Below, in pieces: positions 12,225 to 24,700 of a stretch of DNA of 64,000 nt (the stretch's first letter is position 1; every line of letters begins with the position of its first letter). The stretch covers positions 75,001-139,000 of the forward strand of contig CAJNDS010002568.1 of the NCBI GenBank assembly GCA_905221605.1. Reading direction: 5' to 3'. The notes under the pieces are model-generated. The model did not search any database, was not told where the DNA came from, and was given only the letters and a program-made list of their open reading frames with translations. Source of the stretch: Symbiodinium natans. Its lineage: Eukaryota; Sar; Dinophyceae; Suessiales; Symbiodiniaceae. The position numbers were made by a program, and so were the translations under genes.

Positions 12225-12330
12225 TGAATAATTAGAATAGGGTTCTGGAGGGGTTGTTGTAGTATTGTTTCTAAAGGGGCCATAAGGGAATACCATTAGT
12301 AATTATTGCGACCCCCTATATTCCATTAAA
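12225..12330. mobile_element. Repeat family E (GGCCATAAGGGAATAC...GACCCCCTAT)
   Basis: Shared core CCATAAGGGAATACCATTAG with a GACCCC(C)TAT end. Copies at 5822-5906, 46230-46320 and 58730-58810. Purpose unknown, likely intron element. Confidence 0.75.
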
Positions 12331-12799
12331 CCCCAGGGTTTAGGGTTTAGGGTTTAGGTACTAAGGCCAGCCGCCGCAGACGGCGCCGGGTCGTTGCAGA
12401 GGAAAGAGGGCGTGTCCTTCGGCTTTGCTGTTTGGGGTTTGGGGTTTAGGGTTTAGGGTTTAGGGTTTAGGGTTTAGGGTTTAGGGTTTAGGTCAGGGCT
12501 TGCGCCCCCTGTGAAAAAGTTGATGTTCCCAAGACTCAGCCCCCTAAACCTGCCGAGGCCCTAAACCCGAAACCCTAAACCCTACACCCTAACCCCTGCT
12601 CACTGCTTTCCTGCGGCCCCTCCGCGGACTTGGCGCTTTAGGGTTTAGGGCCCTCCAAGCCCTATGAACCCTTCACACATAAGCCCGTGAGCCTCTCGGC
12701 CCCTAAACCCTAAACCCTAAACCCGAAACCCGAAACCCTAAACCCGAAACCCTAAATCCTAAACCCTAAACCCTAACCCTAAACCCCAAACTCTAAACC

Positions 12800-15700
12800 C
12801 TAAATAAAACCCCCCAAGTCCTCCGCCGCAAAGGTCGCCGCGTCCAAGCTGGCCATGTCCTCATCGCTGAGTTTGAAATCGAAGATGTCTGCGTTGGCCT
12901 GCAAGCTGTAGGGTTTCGGGTTTAGGGTTTAGGGTAAATCTGCCGACCTGGGCCCCAAAACCTAGCCCCTCTAAGGCTGCAGGAGTGGGGTTTAGGGTTC
13001 GTAGGTTTTCGGGTCTAGGGTTTAGGACTTGGGTGTAGTTCTCGAAACAAAGGGGTCCGTTTTCAGGGGGACCCTTTCAATGGAACATCAATGCGGAGAG
13101 CTGGCCTTGTGTGTCTTGGATAGTGAAGGTCTTGGGGGGGGGGGTCAATCCACACGGGGAAGAAGAAAGTTGGGAGACAAAGCGCGGGAGATTCGCCTAC
13201 ATCAAACCCTGAACCCTAAAAAGCACTAAGCCCAAGTTGGATTTGGGGCTTCATTAGTAGGGCTTCCGGCTTCGATAGCGCATGGATGCTCCCAACAACC
13301 GATGTAACCCTAAACCCGAAACCCTAAATCCTAAACCCTGAACCCAAAACCCTAAACCCAAAACCTAAACCCTGAAATGAAGGAAAGCCTTCTTCTTCAA
13401 GAGGCTTGAGGCCCTACATCGCAGACTTTACAAACCTTAGCCCCAAACCCATCCAAGTGTGGTCGGGTTTAGGGTTTAGGATTTTAGGTTTAGGGTTTAG
13501 GATTTAATTAGGGTTTAGGGTTTGTGCTGGGCAGCCTACTCTCGGCATCTGGGATTAAGAAATGCAGTCTTGTCTCAGTCAACATGTGCCGGCGCTTGGC
13601 CGAAACATCTGAGTCTGCGGAAAGTACACTAGCTGCGCAGCAGGGCACTGCAGCTACAAACCCTAAACCCTGAGACGTTGGCTTTGAAAAAGCGTCTTAG
13701 TCCAAACCTCCCTTGCCCGCCTTCAAGTGCTCCTTGCTGGCAGACTTTGTCGCAATGCCAACGTTGCGGGATGCAATCCACTTCAGTGCCACCTTGGGAT
13801 TCGGGATGGCCAAGCTATGGAAAACTTGAACCCTGCACCCTAAACCCTAAACCCTAAACCCTAAACCCTAAACCCTAAACCCTAAACCCTAAACCCTAAA
13901 CCCTAAACCCTCTGAGGTTCCAGCAGGACCCCAACGACACGCAAGCCATCCAAGACGCACGGACGGGACTTGGAGGTTCATGGTACCTAGTAACCCAATA
14001 AACACTGTACTTATCACCCAATTATAGCCCAAGTAGGGTGCTCATATATGGGGTATAACTACATCTTAAATGGGATACTAAGTACCCTAAACCCTGAACC
14101 CTAAACCCGAAACCCTAAGCTTCCGGTCGGCAAAAGGCTTGTGTGGGCACCAACGATACTCGTGCAAAGCACCCTACGCCCCTCTACAAATGTGCTGAGG
14201 GCGACCTAGACCCGAAACCCTAAGCCCTAAACTTCCCCAAGCCCTAAAGGTTTAGGGTTTAGGGTTTAGGGTTTCAGGGTTTTAGGGTTTTAGGGTTTCA
14301 GGGTTTTACGGTTCAGGGTTCAGGGTTCAGGGTTTAGGGTTTAGGGTTTAGGGTCCCAGACCCGCAAGCCTGCGCTGCAGACTTCTTGTACTTCGCGCCA
14401 ATGGATGTCGTCAGGTTGCCTGAAAACTCACAGCGCTTAGGCTTAGGATTCGGTTGGGCTCTCGCCTCTACTTTAGGGTTTAGGATTTAGGGTTTGGGGT
14501 TTAGGGTTTAGGGCTACTCGGAGGCTCATGGTACTTAGTAATTATTACTATAACTCTATTAGGGTACATAAGGGGCTTATCTGTGGGTTATAGCTGCTGG
14601 GTGATATCTGCGTACTTTTCGTGGGTTGCTACGTACGAGTAACCTCCAAGTACAATCTCAGCGGCTTGATCTTTTTCGGGAAGGCTTCGGGATGAGGAAG
14701 TCTTAATCAAGGGTTTAGGGTTTAGGGTTTAGGGTTAAGGGTTTAGGGTTTAGGGTTTAGGGCAGAATGTTGCTGTGCCTGTACCCCGGGGTTTAGGGTC
14801 TAGGGCCCAGGGTTCTTTGGTTTGGCCCTTACTGGGCTCTAAACCCAGTATCCCTTAAATCCCCACAAAACCCAAAACTCTGAAGCCCTGAAACTCTTAA
14901 AGCCCGAAATTGTCTAAACCCCTAAACACCTAAACCCCTAAATCCCCAAACTCCTAGACCAAACCCTCAACCCCTATATCCCTAAACCTTTAAACCCTCA
15001 ACCCTCAATACCTAAACCACTAAACTAAACCCTCAACCCCTAAATCCCTGAACCCCCCTAAACCCTAAACCTAAACCCCTAAACCCCTAAACCCCTAAAT
15101 CCCAAAATCCCAAAAACCCAAAAACCCCTAAACCACTAAACCCCTAAACCCCTACACCCCTACACCCCTACACCCCTACACCCCTAAACCCCTAAACCCC
15201 TAAACCCCTAAACCCCTAAACCCCTAAACCCCTAAACCCCTAAACCCCTAAACCCCTAAACCCCTAAACCCTAGCCCCTAAATCCGTAAACCCTAAACTC
15301 CCTGAGCCCAAAAGGCCCGCCGCCTGCAAGGATCTCAGAGGAGCCATGGCCACCACTGCCAAAAGGGCTGTAGGCCTGCCCCACGGGTTCAGAGAGCGCA
15401 GGGTTTAGGGTTTAGGGTTTAGGGTTTAATTAGGGTTTAGGGTTTAGGGTTTAGGGTTTAGGGTTTAGGGTTCAGCATCTCAAGTCCAAGCATTCACTAG
15501 TCAAGCAAATACTCCAGGAAAATACCCACCCGCCCAAAGAATCCCACAACTTTAAGAAAATATTTTAATTAGAACGACCTTGCCCATGCCCAATAAAACG
15601 GCGACCTTGCCCAGTAAAACAGCGACCTTGCCCAGTAAAACGGCGACCTTGCCCAATAAAACGGCGACCTTGCCCAGTAAAACGGCGACCTTGCCCAGTA

Positions 15701-18700
15701 AAACAGCGACCTTGCCCAGTAAAACGGCGACCTTGCCCAGTAAAACGGCGACCTTGCCCAGCACAACGGCGACCTTGCCCAGTAAAACAGCGACCTTGCC
15801 CAGTAAACCGGCGACCTTGCCCAGTAAAACGGCGACCTTGCCCAGTAAAACGGCGACCTTGCCCAGTAAAACGGCGACCTTCGGACACCCCCCCCCTGCC
15901 CAGAAAAAATGCTACCTTCGGGCCCGAAGGTCGCCGTTTTACTGGGCAAGGTCGCCGTTTTACTGGGCAAGGTCGCCGTTTTACTGGCCAAGGTCGATTT
16001 TGGTCAAAAAATCGACCTTGCCCAGTAAAACGGCGACCTTGCATAGTAAAACGGCGACCTTCGAGGTCCAAGGTCGCATGTTTACTGGGCAGGGGCGGAA
16101 GGTCGCCGTTTTACTGGGCAAGGTCGCCGTTTCACTGGGCAAGGTCGCCGTTTTACTGGGCAAGGTCGATTTTTTTGACCGAACTGACCTTGCCCAGTAA
16201 AACGGCGACCTTGCCCAGTAAAACGGCGACCTTGCCCAGTAACTCCTTAACATTTAAATTATATATGAAAGAGAGGTTTAGGGTTTAGGGTTTAGGGTTT
16301 AGGGTTTAGGGTTTAGGGTTTAGGGTTTAGGGTTTAGGGTAGGGAACCACACTCTAGGGTTTATATCATGAACCCCCCAAGAATCTCCGCCCTCCCCCTC
16401 CCGAACCCCCGCGAGCCCCACACACGCATCCGGGCCCCTAAACACCGGAATCTTCAACCCCCTAATCCTGTCCCCTAAAATTCAGCACCCCCCCCCCAAA
16501 CATTAAATACTCCCAGTATAGTCGGATCAGAGTGTATGTAAGGTGACGGGATTAACTCTAAACCCCCCCCCTGAAGCCCCCCACAACCCCTAAACCCTAA
16601 ACCCTAAACCCAGAGACACTAAATCTCCACTTGAAATCTGAAGGGCATAGAACGACTAGGTCAGAGTTGGGGCCGTGATGGATGCCCCGGTCCCCTTTAA
16701 CGGTGGCTTAGGGTTTAGGGTTTAGGGTTTAGGGTTTAGGGTTTAGGGTTTAGGGTTTAGGGTTTAGGGTGTAGGGTTTAGGGTTGTACCGTTTTGCGAT
16801 TCTCAGCTATAAGAAGCATACTACGCTGGAGACCCCACAAAGGCCTCATTGATGGGATCAGCCTCCACATGTGTAACCCTAAACCCTAAACCCGAAACCC
16901 GAAACCCTAAACCCTAAACCCTAAACCCTAACCCTAATGCCCTAAACCCCAAACCCCATAATCCCCACGCCAGCTTCTTTCAAAATTGTCACTGCGGCTT
17001 CAGCGGCTTTGAAATGCGCAGCTGTTCACTCGTCCTCCTCGTCCGTGTCGTCGTCTTCTTCCTCGGCCTCCTCCGTCGCCTGACGAACCTACGCCCCAAA
17101 CCCCAAACTCCAAACCCCAAAAAACCCCTAAACCCTAGATCCGAAACCCTAACCCTAAAACCCTAAAACCCAAAAAAAACCCTAAACCCCAAACCCCAAA
17201 AAAAACCCTAAACCCTAGACCCGAAACCCTAACCCTAGAACCCCAAACCCTTTCTTGCATCCGGTCTCTGAAGCCCGGAACCAACAACCCTCAGCCCCCC
17301 GGCAAAACAGTTCGTCAGCGTGGCCTCTTCAACACTCGGTTGTTTAGGGTTCAGGGTTCAGGGTTTAGGGTTTAGGGTTTAGGGTTTAGGGTTTAGGGTT
17401 TCCCCCTTATACTAACAGTCCTTCATAGGGATTACAGTACCCCTAGACCCGAAACCCTAATCCCTAAACCCTAATGAAAGACTTTTGGTAGAAGGGGGAA
17501 CATCCCAAACAACAGCGCAGCTGCCCTGTTCATGGGTTCGTGGGGCTTGGCAACCCGGTTTAGGGTTTAGGATTTAGGGTTTAAAGTTTAGGGTTATAGG
17601 GTTTAGGTTTAAGGGTTTAGGGTTTAGGGCCCTAATCCCTCTAGACAGGGGCAACGGCACCGCAATGTTCAGTGATGAAGAATCAGTGAGGCCATCTCAA
17701 CCCCAAGAAGAAAGGCCCATAGACAAATTACCCTAAACCCTAAACCCTAAACCCTAAACCCTAAACCCTAAACCCTAAACCCTAAACCCTAAACCCTAAA
17801 CCCTAAACCCTAAATTACCCAAGATCTGAAGCAGCTGCCAAGGACCAAACCTAAAACCCTGCCACTCCACAGTCGCAACTCGCAACCCTTCTCCACACCC
17901 CCCAAACACCAAGATTTGTATGGGGCCCCAAAAAAAGGACCCCTCATGCAATTACCTCTTATATACCCTGCACAACCCAAGGGCCAGGCGGTAAGGGACC
18001 ATACTAAGTCCCTAAACCCTAAACCCTAAACCCTAAACCCTAAACCCTAAACCCCAAGCAGTCCCCGTCCTTGCGGAAGACCATGGCTCCCTTGCGTGAC
18101 TTCTTCATGCTCGTGCATGCTGGACCTTTTTAGGGTTTAGGGCTTTTTTGCCACCCGTCTAGCAATGCTCCACAGGGTTTAGGGTTTAGGGTTTAGTTTT
18201 TAGGGTTAGGGTTTAGGGTTTAAGTTTTAGGGTTTAGGGTTTAGGGTTTAGGGTTTAGGGTTTAGGGTTTAGGGTGCATCGGGCTCTTCACAAAAGTTGG
18301 ATCCCCTTCCTGGGGTCTCGCTGATCGTCTGATGGTGTGAATTCTAGGCTATCAAAAGGCCTCCTAAGCTGCCAGCAACCCTAAACCCCAAACCCCAAAC
18401 CCCAAATCCCAAACCCCAAATCCCAAACCCCAAACCCTAGACCCTAAACCCTCGCCCCACATGGTTTAGCACATAGTACAAGTCCAGAGGCACGTGTCGC
18501 GGATGCCCCGGCCCCTAAAAGTTGGCCACGCATAATAGTGTAGCATTCATATGGTACTAGATCATTTACGATAATTGCCTTCTTATACAATAGATACTGT
18601 AGATATAGCTACTTAGCAGCCAAGCTGCTGTGATAGCACACCTGATTGATTCGCGCATTGCCTTGCGGGAAGAAGGTGAAGGCCGCGCACGACTCGCCGG

Positions 18701-21700
18701 CGTTTTGGCACAGCTGGGCACATGTCTCTATGGTCTGGGCAGCAGCCACGAACCGCTTGCTCTTGCAAGCCTATACTCCCTTTAGAACCTTAATAAAAAA
18801 AACACTATGTTTAATCTCCTTTAAGGGCATATAAGCAAAAGAGCAAAATAATTCCCAAGGGGGGGGGTATAGAAGCTCGGTGTGGATGGAACTGCAATTC
18901 ACGGAGGCCTTGGTGGAAGACGGTGCTAACCATTTTGTCCTCCTTCTTGCCTTAGCTTTGGAGTAGACCCTGAAAAAAAAGTATATACTTTCTAGGTATA
19001 AGTAACTATAATAGGAACCCAGAACCAAAAAAAGTATTAAAGTATAGTACTCCAAGACCCAGTTGCTCATAATGTGCGCGTTGAAATGCAAGTAGTTGTC
19101 AAGCACAAACTGGTCGTTGTCAAAGGAGATCTTCGATGCAAACACCTCGGCACCTGCCAGTTTGTGTGCGACGAAGAGTAACATATTCTTGTCCTTCACC
19201 GGCTTGCCATTCAAGCAGGCATCCAAGAAGACGGTGGAGCGCCTTCGGTCCTCACCATCAACCTTACTTCTCCAACAAACAAGGGGGAAAAAAAGGTTAA
19301 ACTTCAATATTCCTACTAAATAAGGAAACCCCAAAAAGTATAAAGTTCAACTAAAGGCGAAGTAAGCAACTGTGAGGTGTGGGTAGAGCGCGTCGAGAAA
19401 CTCACGCGTCGCCGGGTCGTCGACCCGCAGCTCGGGCATCACTGTGGCGGTTTCGCTGCCCGCACCTTACTTCTCCAATAAACAAGGGGACCAAAAGGTT
19501 CAACTTTAATATTCCTACTAAATAAGGAAACCTAAGGAAACCCAAAAGTATAAAGTTCAACTAAAGGCGAAGTAAGGCACTTCCCCACGCCAAGGATCTT
19601 GGATCACCATGCCCACCGAGGACGACATGCTTCAGCCTCACCGTGGGTGGAAGCGACCTTACGTAGGTGGTGGCCTCCTGCACGGAGGCCACACGCACGA
19701 AGTGAACGGAGTAGTGGTGCGCCATGTTCACGAGGCGGAAGCAAACGCTTGGGTCAATACCCCCTGAGGAGCACATTGAGAAGGCACCGTTGTGATCCTC
19801 TTTTGGGTAGATGTACAACACATCGGCGACGCCAGCTGGGTTCACGTAGTCGAGCTCGTTCTGGTCCTGGCACCGACCCTTGGCGTTGAAAGTCTCCTTC
19901 ATCTGCCTTGTTAGCGCCGTAACCATATGATAACAAGGGTAACTACCCTTTCTGGGGTGGTTTCTTGGAACAAGGGAACCCTAAACCCTAAACCCTAAAC
20001 CCCAAACCCCAAACCCCAAACCCCAAACCCCAAACCCCAAACCCAAAACCCAAAACCCTAAACCCTAAACCCTACCTAGGGCAAACAACAAAAAAGTATA
20101 CCACTGGGCTACCAAGCTTGCTTAGCGAGGAAACTGTCGCACTTGGAGCCCTGGGCATCGAGCTCCAGCTGCAGGGTATCCTTGGCTGACTTCTGAAAAC
20201 CCTCCTATAATTCTAACATTTAGGCTCCTTCTTGTAGTTGCCAAATGAAGAACAATATGAGTCCATACTATTGAGAGGAAAATCTATTCCCGATTCCTTC
20301 CCGAACGTACGCAAATCCCTCCACCGGACACCATATGTCTTCATTACATACACTCGAACTTCTTGGATGATTTGCATTCTTTGATTCATACAAAGAATCA
20401 TAATCATTGCTTCAAAAGCCCAAAAGGTTGAAGTCCCGAGAGAGCCAGGTTAAAGTCCGAAGAGTATCGTTTGCGCCGGCGTGACCTTCGTGCGCATATC
20501 TGGCCGCCAAGCAGCACTGGACCTTCGTTACCGTTGCCCAGTATCCTAGGGGAGCTAAAGGTTTAACCTCTGGGGTTATAAAGGGAAGACATTGGATACA
20601 AGAACCCAAAAGAGTTAACACTTACCTACTCTACTAAGGGGCTGCTGCTGCGATGAAAAGGCAAGGACGCGAGTAGCGCATACCGATGCCAGCGTGAGCG
20701 GCGCCTACGGTATGCGCCGAGGCGAAGGATTTTCACAAACAACTTTGTGTTCTGGCACTTGACCCCAAATAGCTGCGGATGTACATATCACAATAATAAT
20801 CATAATAAGAAGAATACTAATGATAAATATGAAGATATATATATATATATACATATGAGGGACTGGCGGCTCTGAATACGTGTGCGTGTTAGCTTGCAGC
20901 TGGTATCCCGCTCGATGGCAGCTTAAGAGGCTCATGCTGGGATGTTGCCCCCTTATCCTAACAGCCCTTAATAGGGACTTTAATGGGGCTACTAAACCCT
21001 AAACCTAAACCCTAAACCCTAAACCCGAAACCCTAAACCCTAAACCCTCCTCCCCCCAAAAAAGACTGTTAGGGGAGCATCCCCAGGCTTAGAAGGTGAT
21101 GGAAAGTGGAAGCTCTCACCCAAAGATGGCTCCAGGACCCTGAGCCCTCAAGAACTCTTTGGGGTGTAGGGTTTAGGGTTTAGGGTTTGGGGTTTAGGGT
21201 TTAGGGTTTAGGGTTGAGGCTTTAGGGTTTAGGGGAAATCGCCTGAAGGACCACCTTGTTCGCTTCGGCAAAGCTGAGGAATCCCTGCGGATTGCTACCT
21301 GTAGGCCGCAAGGGTTTTTTTTGGGGGGGAGGAGGGTTTAGGGTTTGGGGTTTGGGGTTTGGGGTTTAGGGTTTAGGGTTTAGGGCTTAGGGCGTAGGGT
21401 TTAGGGTTTAGGGAGGGGTTTTTGAGGGGAGGAGGGGTTGTGCGGTACCGGGAGGTTCATGGTACTTAGCAACCCGATTATGACTGTACTTACCAATTCT
21501 AACCCTGTTCGGGTACTTGAGGGGCTTATCTGTGGGTTGTAGCTACACTTACAATTGGCTACTGCGTACCCTCAACCCTAAACCTTAAGGGTTTTAACCC
21601 TAAACCCTAAACCCTAAACCCTAAACCCTAAACCCTGAACCTCCAAGTAGGGGGTTGTCGGGAGAAAGTGTGGGAGTTGAAGCAGGGAAGATTGGGGCTG

Positions 21701-24700
21701 GTTCGGTGGTGTTGACAAAGACCAGGCCGGCCCTTAGGGTTTAGGGTTTAGGGTTTAGGGTTTAGGGTTTAGGGTTTAGGGTTTAGGGTTCAGGGTTCAG
21801 GGTTCAGGGTTTAGGGCTTGGGGTGTAGGGCTTAGGGTTAGAGATAGAACTGCGTATATACTGGCCAGCAATGTTTCGGATTTGCTTGCGCAGGTGTGAC
21901 ATAAGCCCCTCATCTCCATGAAAGCTGCCCCATATGCTACCCTAAACCCTAACCCTCAACCCTAGACCCTAAACGGTAAACGGAGTATCCGAACCTGCGA
22001 AGCCATGGGGCACGCGCCAGAAAAAAAAAAAAAAAAAAGAGGCCTAGCCGAAACCAAGATGCACACCACAGCGCCCTCATATGGGGATTTACGAAACTAG
22101 GCGACCCTTAGTCTAGATCTCCAAAGAGTGCCCTCAAAAACCCTCTGAACAAATCCTCAACGTGATCCTCTGAAACCCAGCTAAGGGGGGAAATAACAGG
22201 CCTACCAAGTGACTCTTGTTGGGCAACTCCGAAAAACCCTTCACCCGACATCCGAAAACCCTAAACCCTAAACCCTTTTTGGACCCAGACTAAACCCTAA
22301 ACCCTAAACCCGAAACCCTAAACCCTAAACCCTGAACCCTAAACCCCAAATCCTAAACCCCAAACCCTAGACCCTAAACCCTAAACCCCAAACTCTAAAC
22401 CCTAAACCCTAAACCCTAAACCCCAAACCCTAAGCCACGTCATGGCGAGGGCTTAGCTTTCACCTTTCTTCGCTCCCCGAACCAAAGAACCCGAGCGCTA
22501 AAGCCCTTTAGGGATTACAAGGGTTAAGGGTTTAGGGTTTACAAGGGTTTACAAGGGTTTACAAGGATTTAGGGTTTATAAGGGTTAAGGGTTTATAAGG
22601 GGGTTTATAAGGTTAAGGGTTTAGGGTTTACAAGGGTTTACAAGGGTTTATGAGGGTTTAGGGTTTAACCCTTTAGGGTTTACAAGGGTTTATGAGGGTT
22701 TAGGGTTTAACCCTTTAGCGTTTACAAGGGTTTATGAGGGTTCAGGTTTTATAAGGGGTCTATAAGGGTTGATAAGGGTTTAGAAGGGGTAAGGGTTTAT
22801 AAGGGGTTCATAAACCCCTTCAGCATTTAATCGGGTTTGAGGGTTGAAGGGATAAGGGTCTGAGGATTTAAGGCTTTGAAGAAGCAGGCTACCCTACAAT
22901 GCACTAAACAGTTCCAGAACACTGTCTTTGCTGCCAACTCCTTCCCAACCGATCCTGAACCCCTCCATACAGCCGCAGGCTCAGGGGGATCTGAGTAACA
23001 ACTATTTGCTAACGAACTCCCCAAAAATGAAAAATAGTAATCCCTATATTGCCCTTATAAGGAAGAATATTTCTATTTTAGGGTTCAGGATTCAGGGTTT
23101 AGGGTTTAGGGTTAGGTACCTGGGGCTTTTGGCGGAGCTTCAGTCGTTTTGGGGCTCTTTTGTTGGGCATCCAAGGGACCCATGCCCACATGGAGCTGAA
23201 CCTGGCCATTTTCGGGTTTGGGGTTTAGGGTTCAGGGTTTGGACTTCAGGGTTTGGGGCTTAGGGTTTGGGGTTTAGAGTTTGGGGTTTGGGAGTTTGGG
23301 GTTTAGGGTTCAGGGCTTGGGTTTCAGGTACCTAGGTCGAGCGTCCCAGGTTGCCCGTTCCAAGCATGGAGGTCTCATTCCGCGCAGACATGAAAAACCC
23401 TAAACCCTAAGCCCTAAGCCCTAAACCCTAAACCCTAAACCCTAGGGGGGCGGGGGGTGGTTGCGGGTTGGGGGTTGGTGGGTTGGGGATGGCGGTTGCG
23501 GAGGGGCGATCCTACCATGTTTTGCCGACCTTGAGGTTCGGCTCGTGCTTTGGAGTTGAGATATCGGTTTAGGGTTTAGGGTTTAGGGTTTAGGGTTTAG
23601 GGTTTAGGGTTTAGGGTTTAGGGTCCTAAACGGCCTACAGTGGGCCTGGTTCACCATCGGCATCTCCGTGACATTGGCCAGGCAGTGGAAGCAAGCTTGG
23701 CAGTAGTTCGAGACGCCTCAAAGGCTTGTTGCGGGGGCGGCTAGGGCGATACTTCCTTAGTTGCTGAGTTCATAAGCCCCCCCCAAAAGTGTACAAGTTT
23801 AGTTTTGTAGAGATTATCGTATCCCAAAAAGTGTAACGCGTACTCACTCAGCTATTAAGCTTCTTGCTCCACCCTGCAGCAGTGGAGCAGGTCAAACACG
23901 CAAGGGCACGAGAGTCTTAAGTTTTTCTGGTTCAGTTTGAGACGTTCCCCCGATACTAACAGTCCTTACTAGGGATTCTAGTACCCCTAAACCCTAAACC
24001 CTAAACCCTAAACCCTAAACCCTAAACCCCAAACCCTATTCAGGACTGCTAGTATAATAAGGGGGAGCATCCCAAGGTTCAGAGTTTTGCTGTATGTCTC
24101 TCATGCCCTTAGTGTGGCTGGTTGTGGGGCTTGTAGGGCTTGTAGGGTTTGTAGGGCTTGTAGGGTCTAGGGTTTAGGGTTTAGGGTTTAGGGTTTAGGG
24201 TTTAGGGTTTAGGGCCACTGGAAGCCCGAACAAGACGGTTGACTTTGGGGCGCCCACGTACGCACGTGATGTGCTTGGTGCTGGCCACCGCAACTAGGCC
24301 AATCTGTTCCCCAGCGACACGTTCACCCTAAACCCTAAACCCTAAACCCTAAACCCTGAACCCTAAACCCTAAACCCTAGTCAAAGCCCTAAGCCCTAAG
24401 ACCTCTCCCCGTAAAAACCCAAAGAAGTGACAACATTGAAAGGGCGCAACTGGGGCTAGGATGGCCCTCAACACCCTCTGAAATAAACCCTATACCCTAA
24501 ACCCTAAACCCTAAACTCTAAACCCTAAACCCTAAACCCTAAATATGATCCTCTTAAACCCAACAAGGGAACATATAGTACAATATCCCAAGGGCGCTCC
24601 TAGAAAAACCCTGGGAGAAGGAAGCACGTGCCCGGCTCGGTTTACGAAGACGCCACAGAACTACCCGGGACCCTTCAAGGGGCCCACAATCGAAACAAGA

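Noticed and set aside
14110-14190. Minus-strand LCTSIVGAHTSL resembling an AKR strand
   Set aside because: It lies between two AKR exons that join cleanly without it.
15565-16253. Long overlapping frames (up to 206 aa) of KTATLPS or GQGRRFT repeats
   Set aside because: They are translations of the 21-bp satellite on both strands; no start, codon bias or family.
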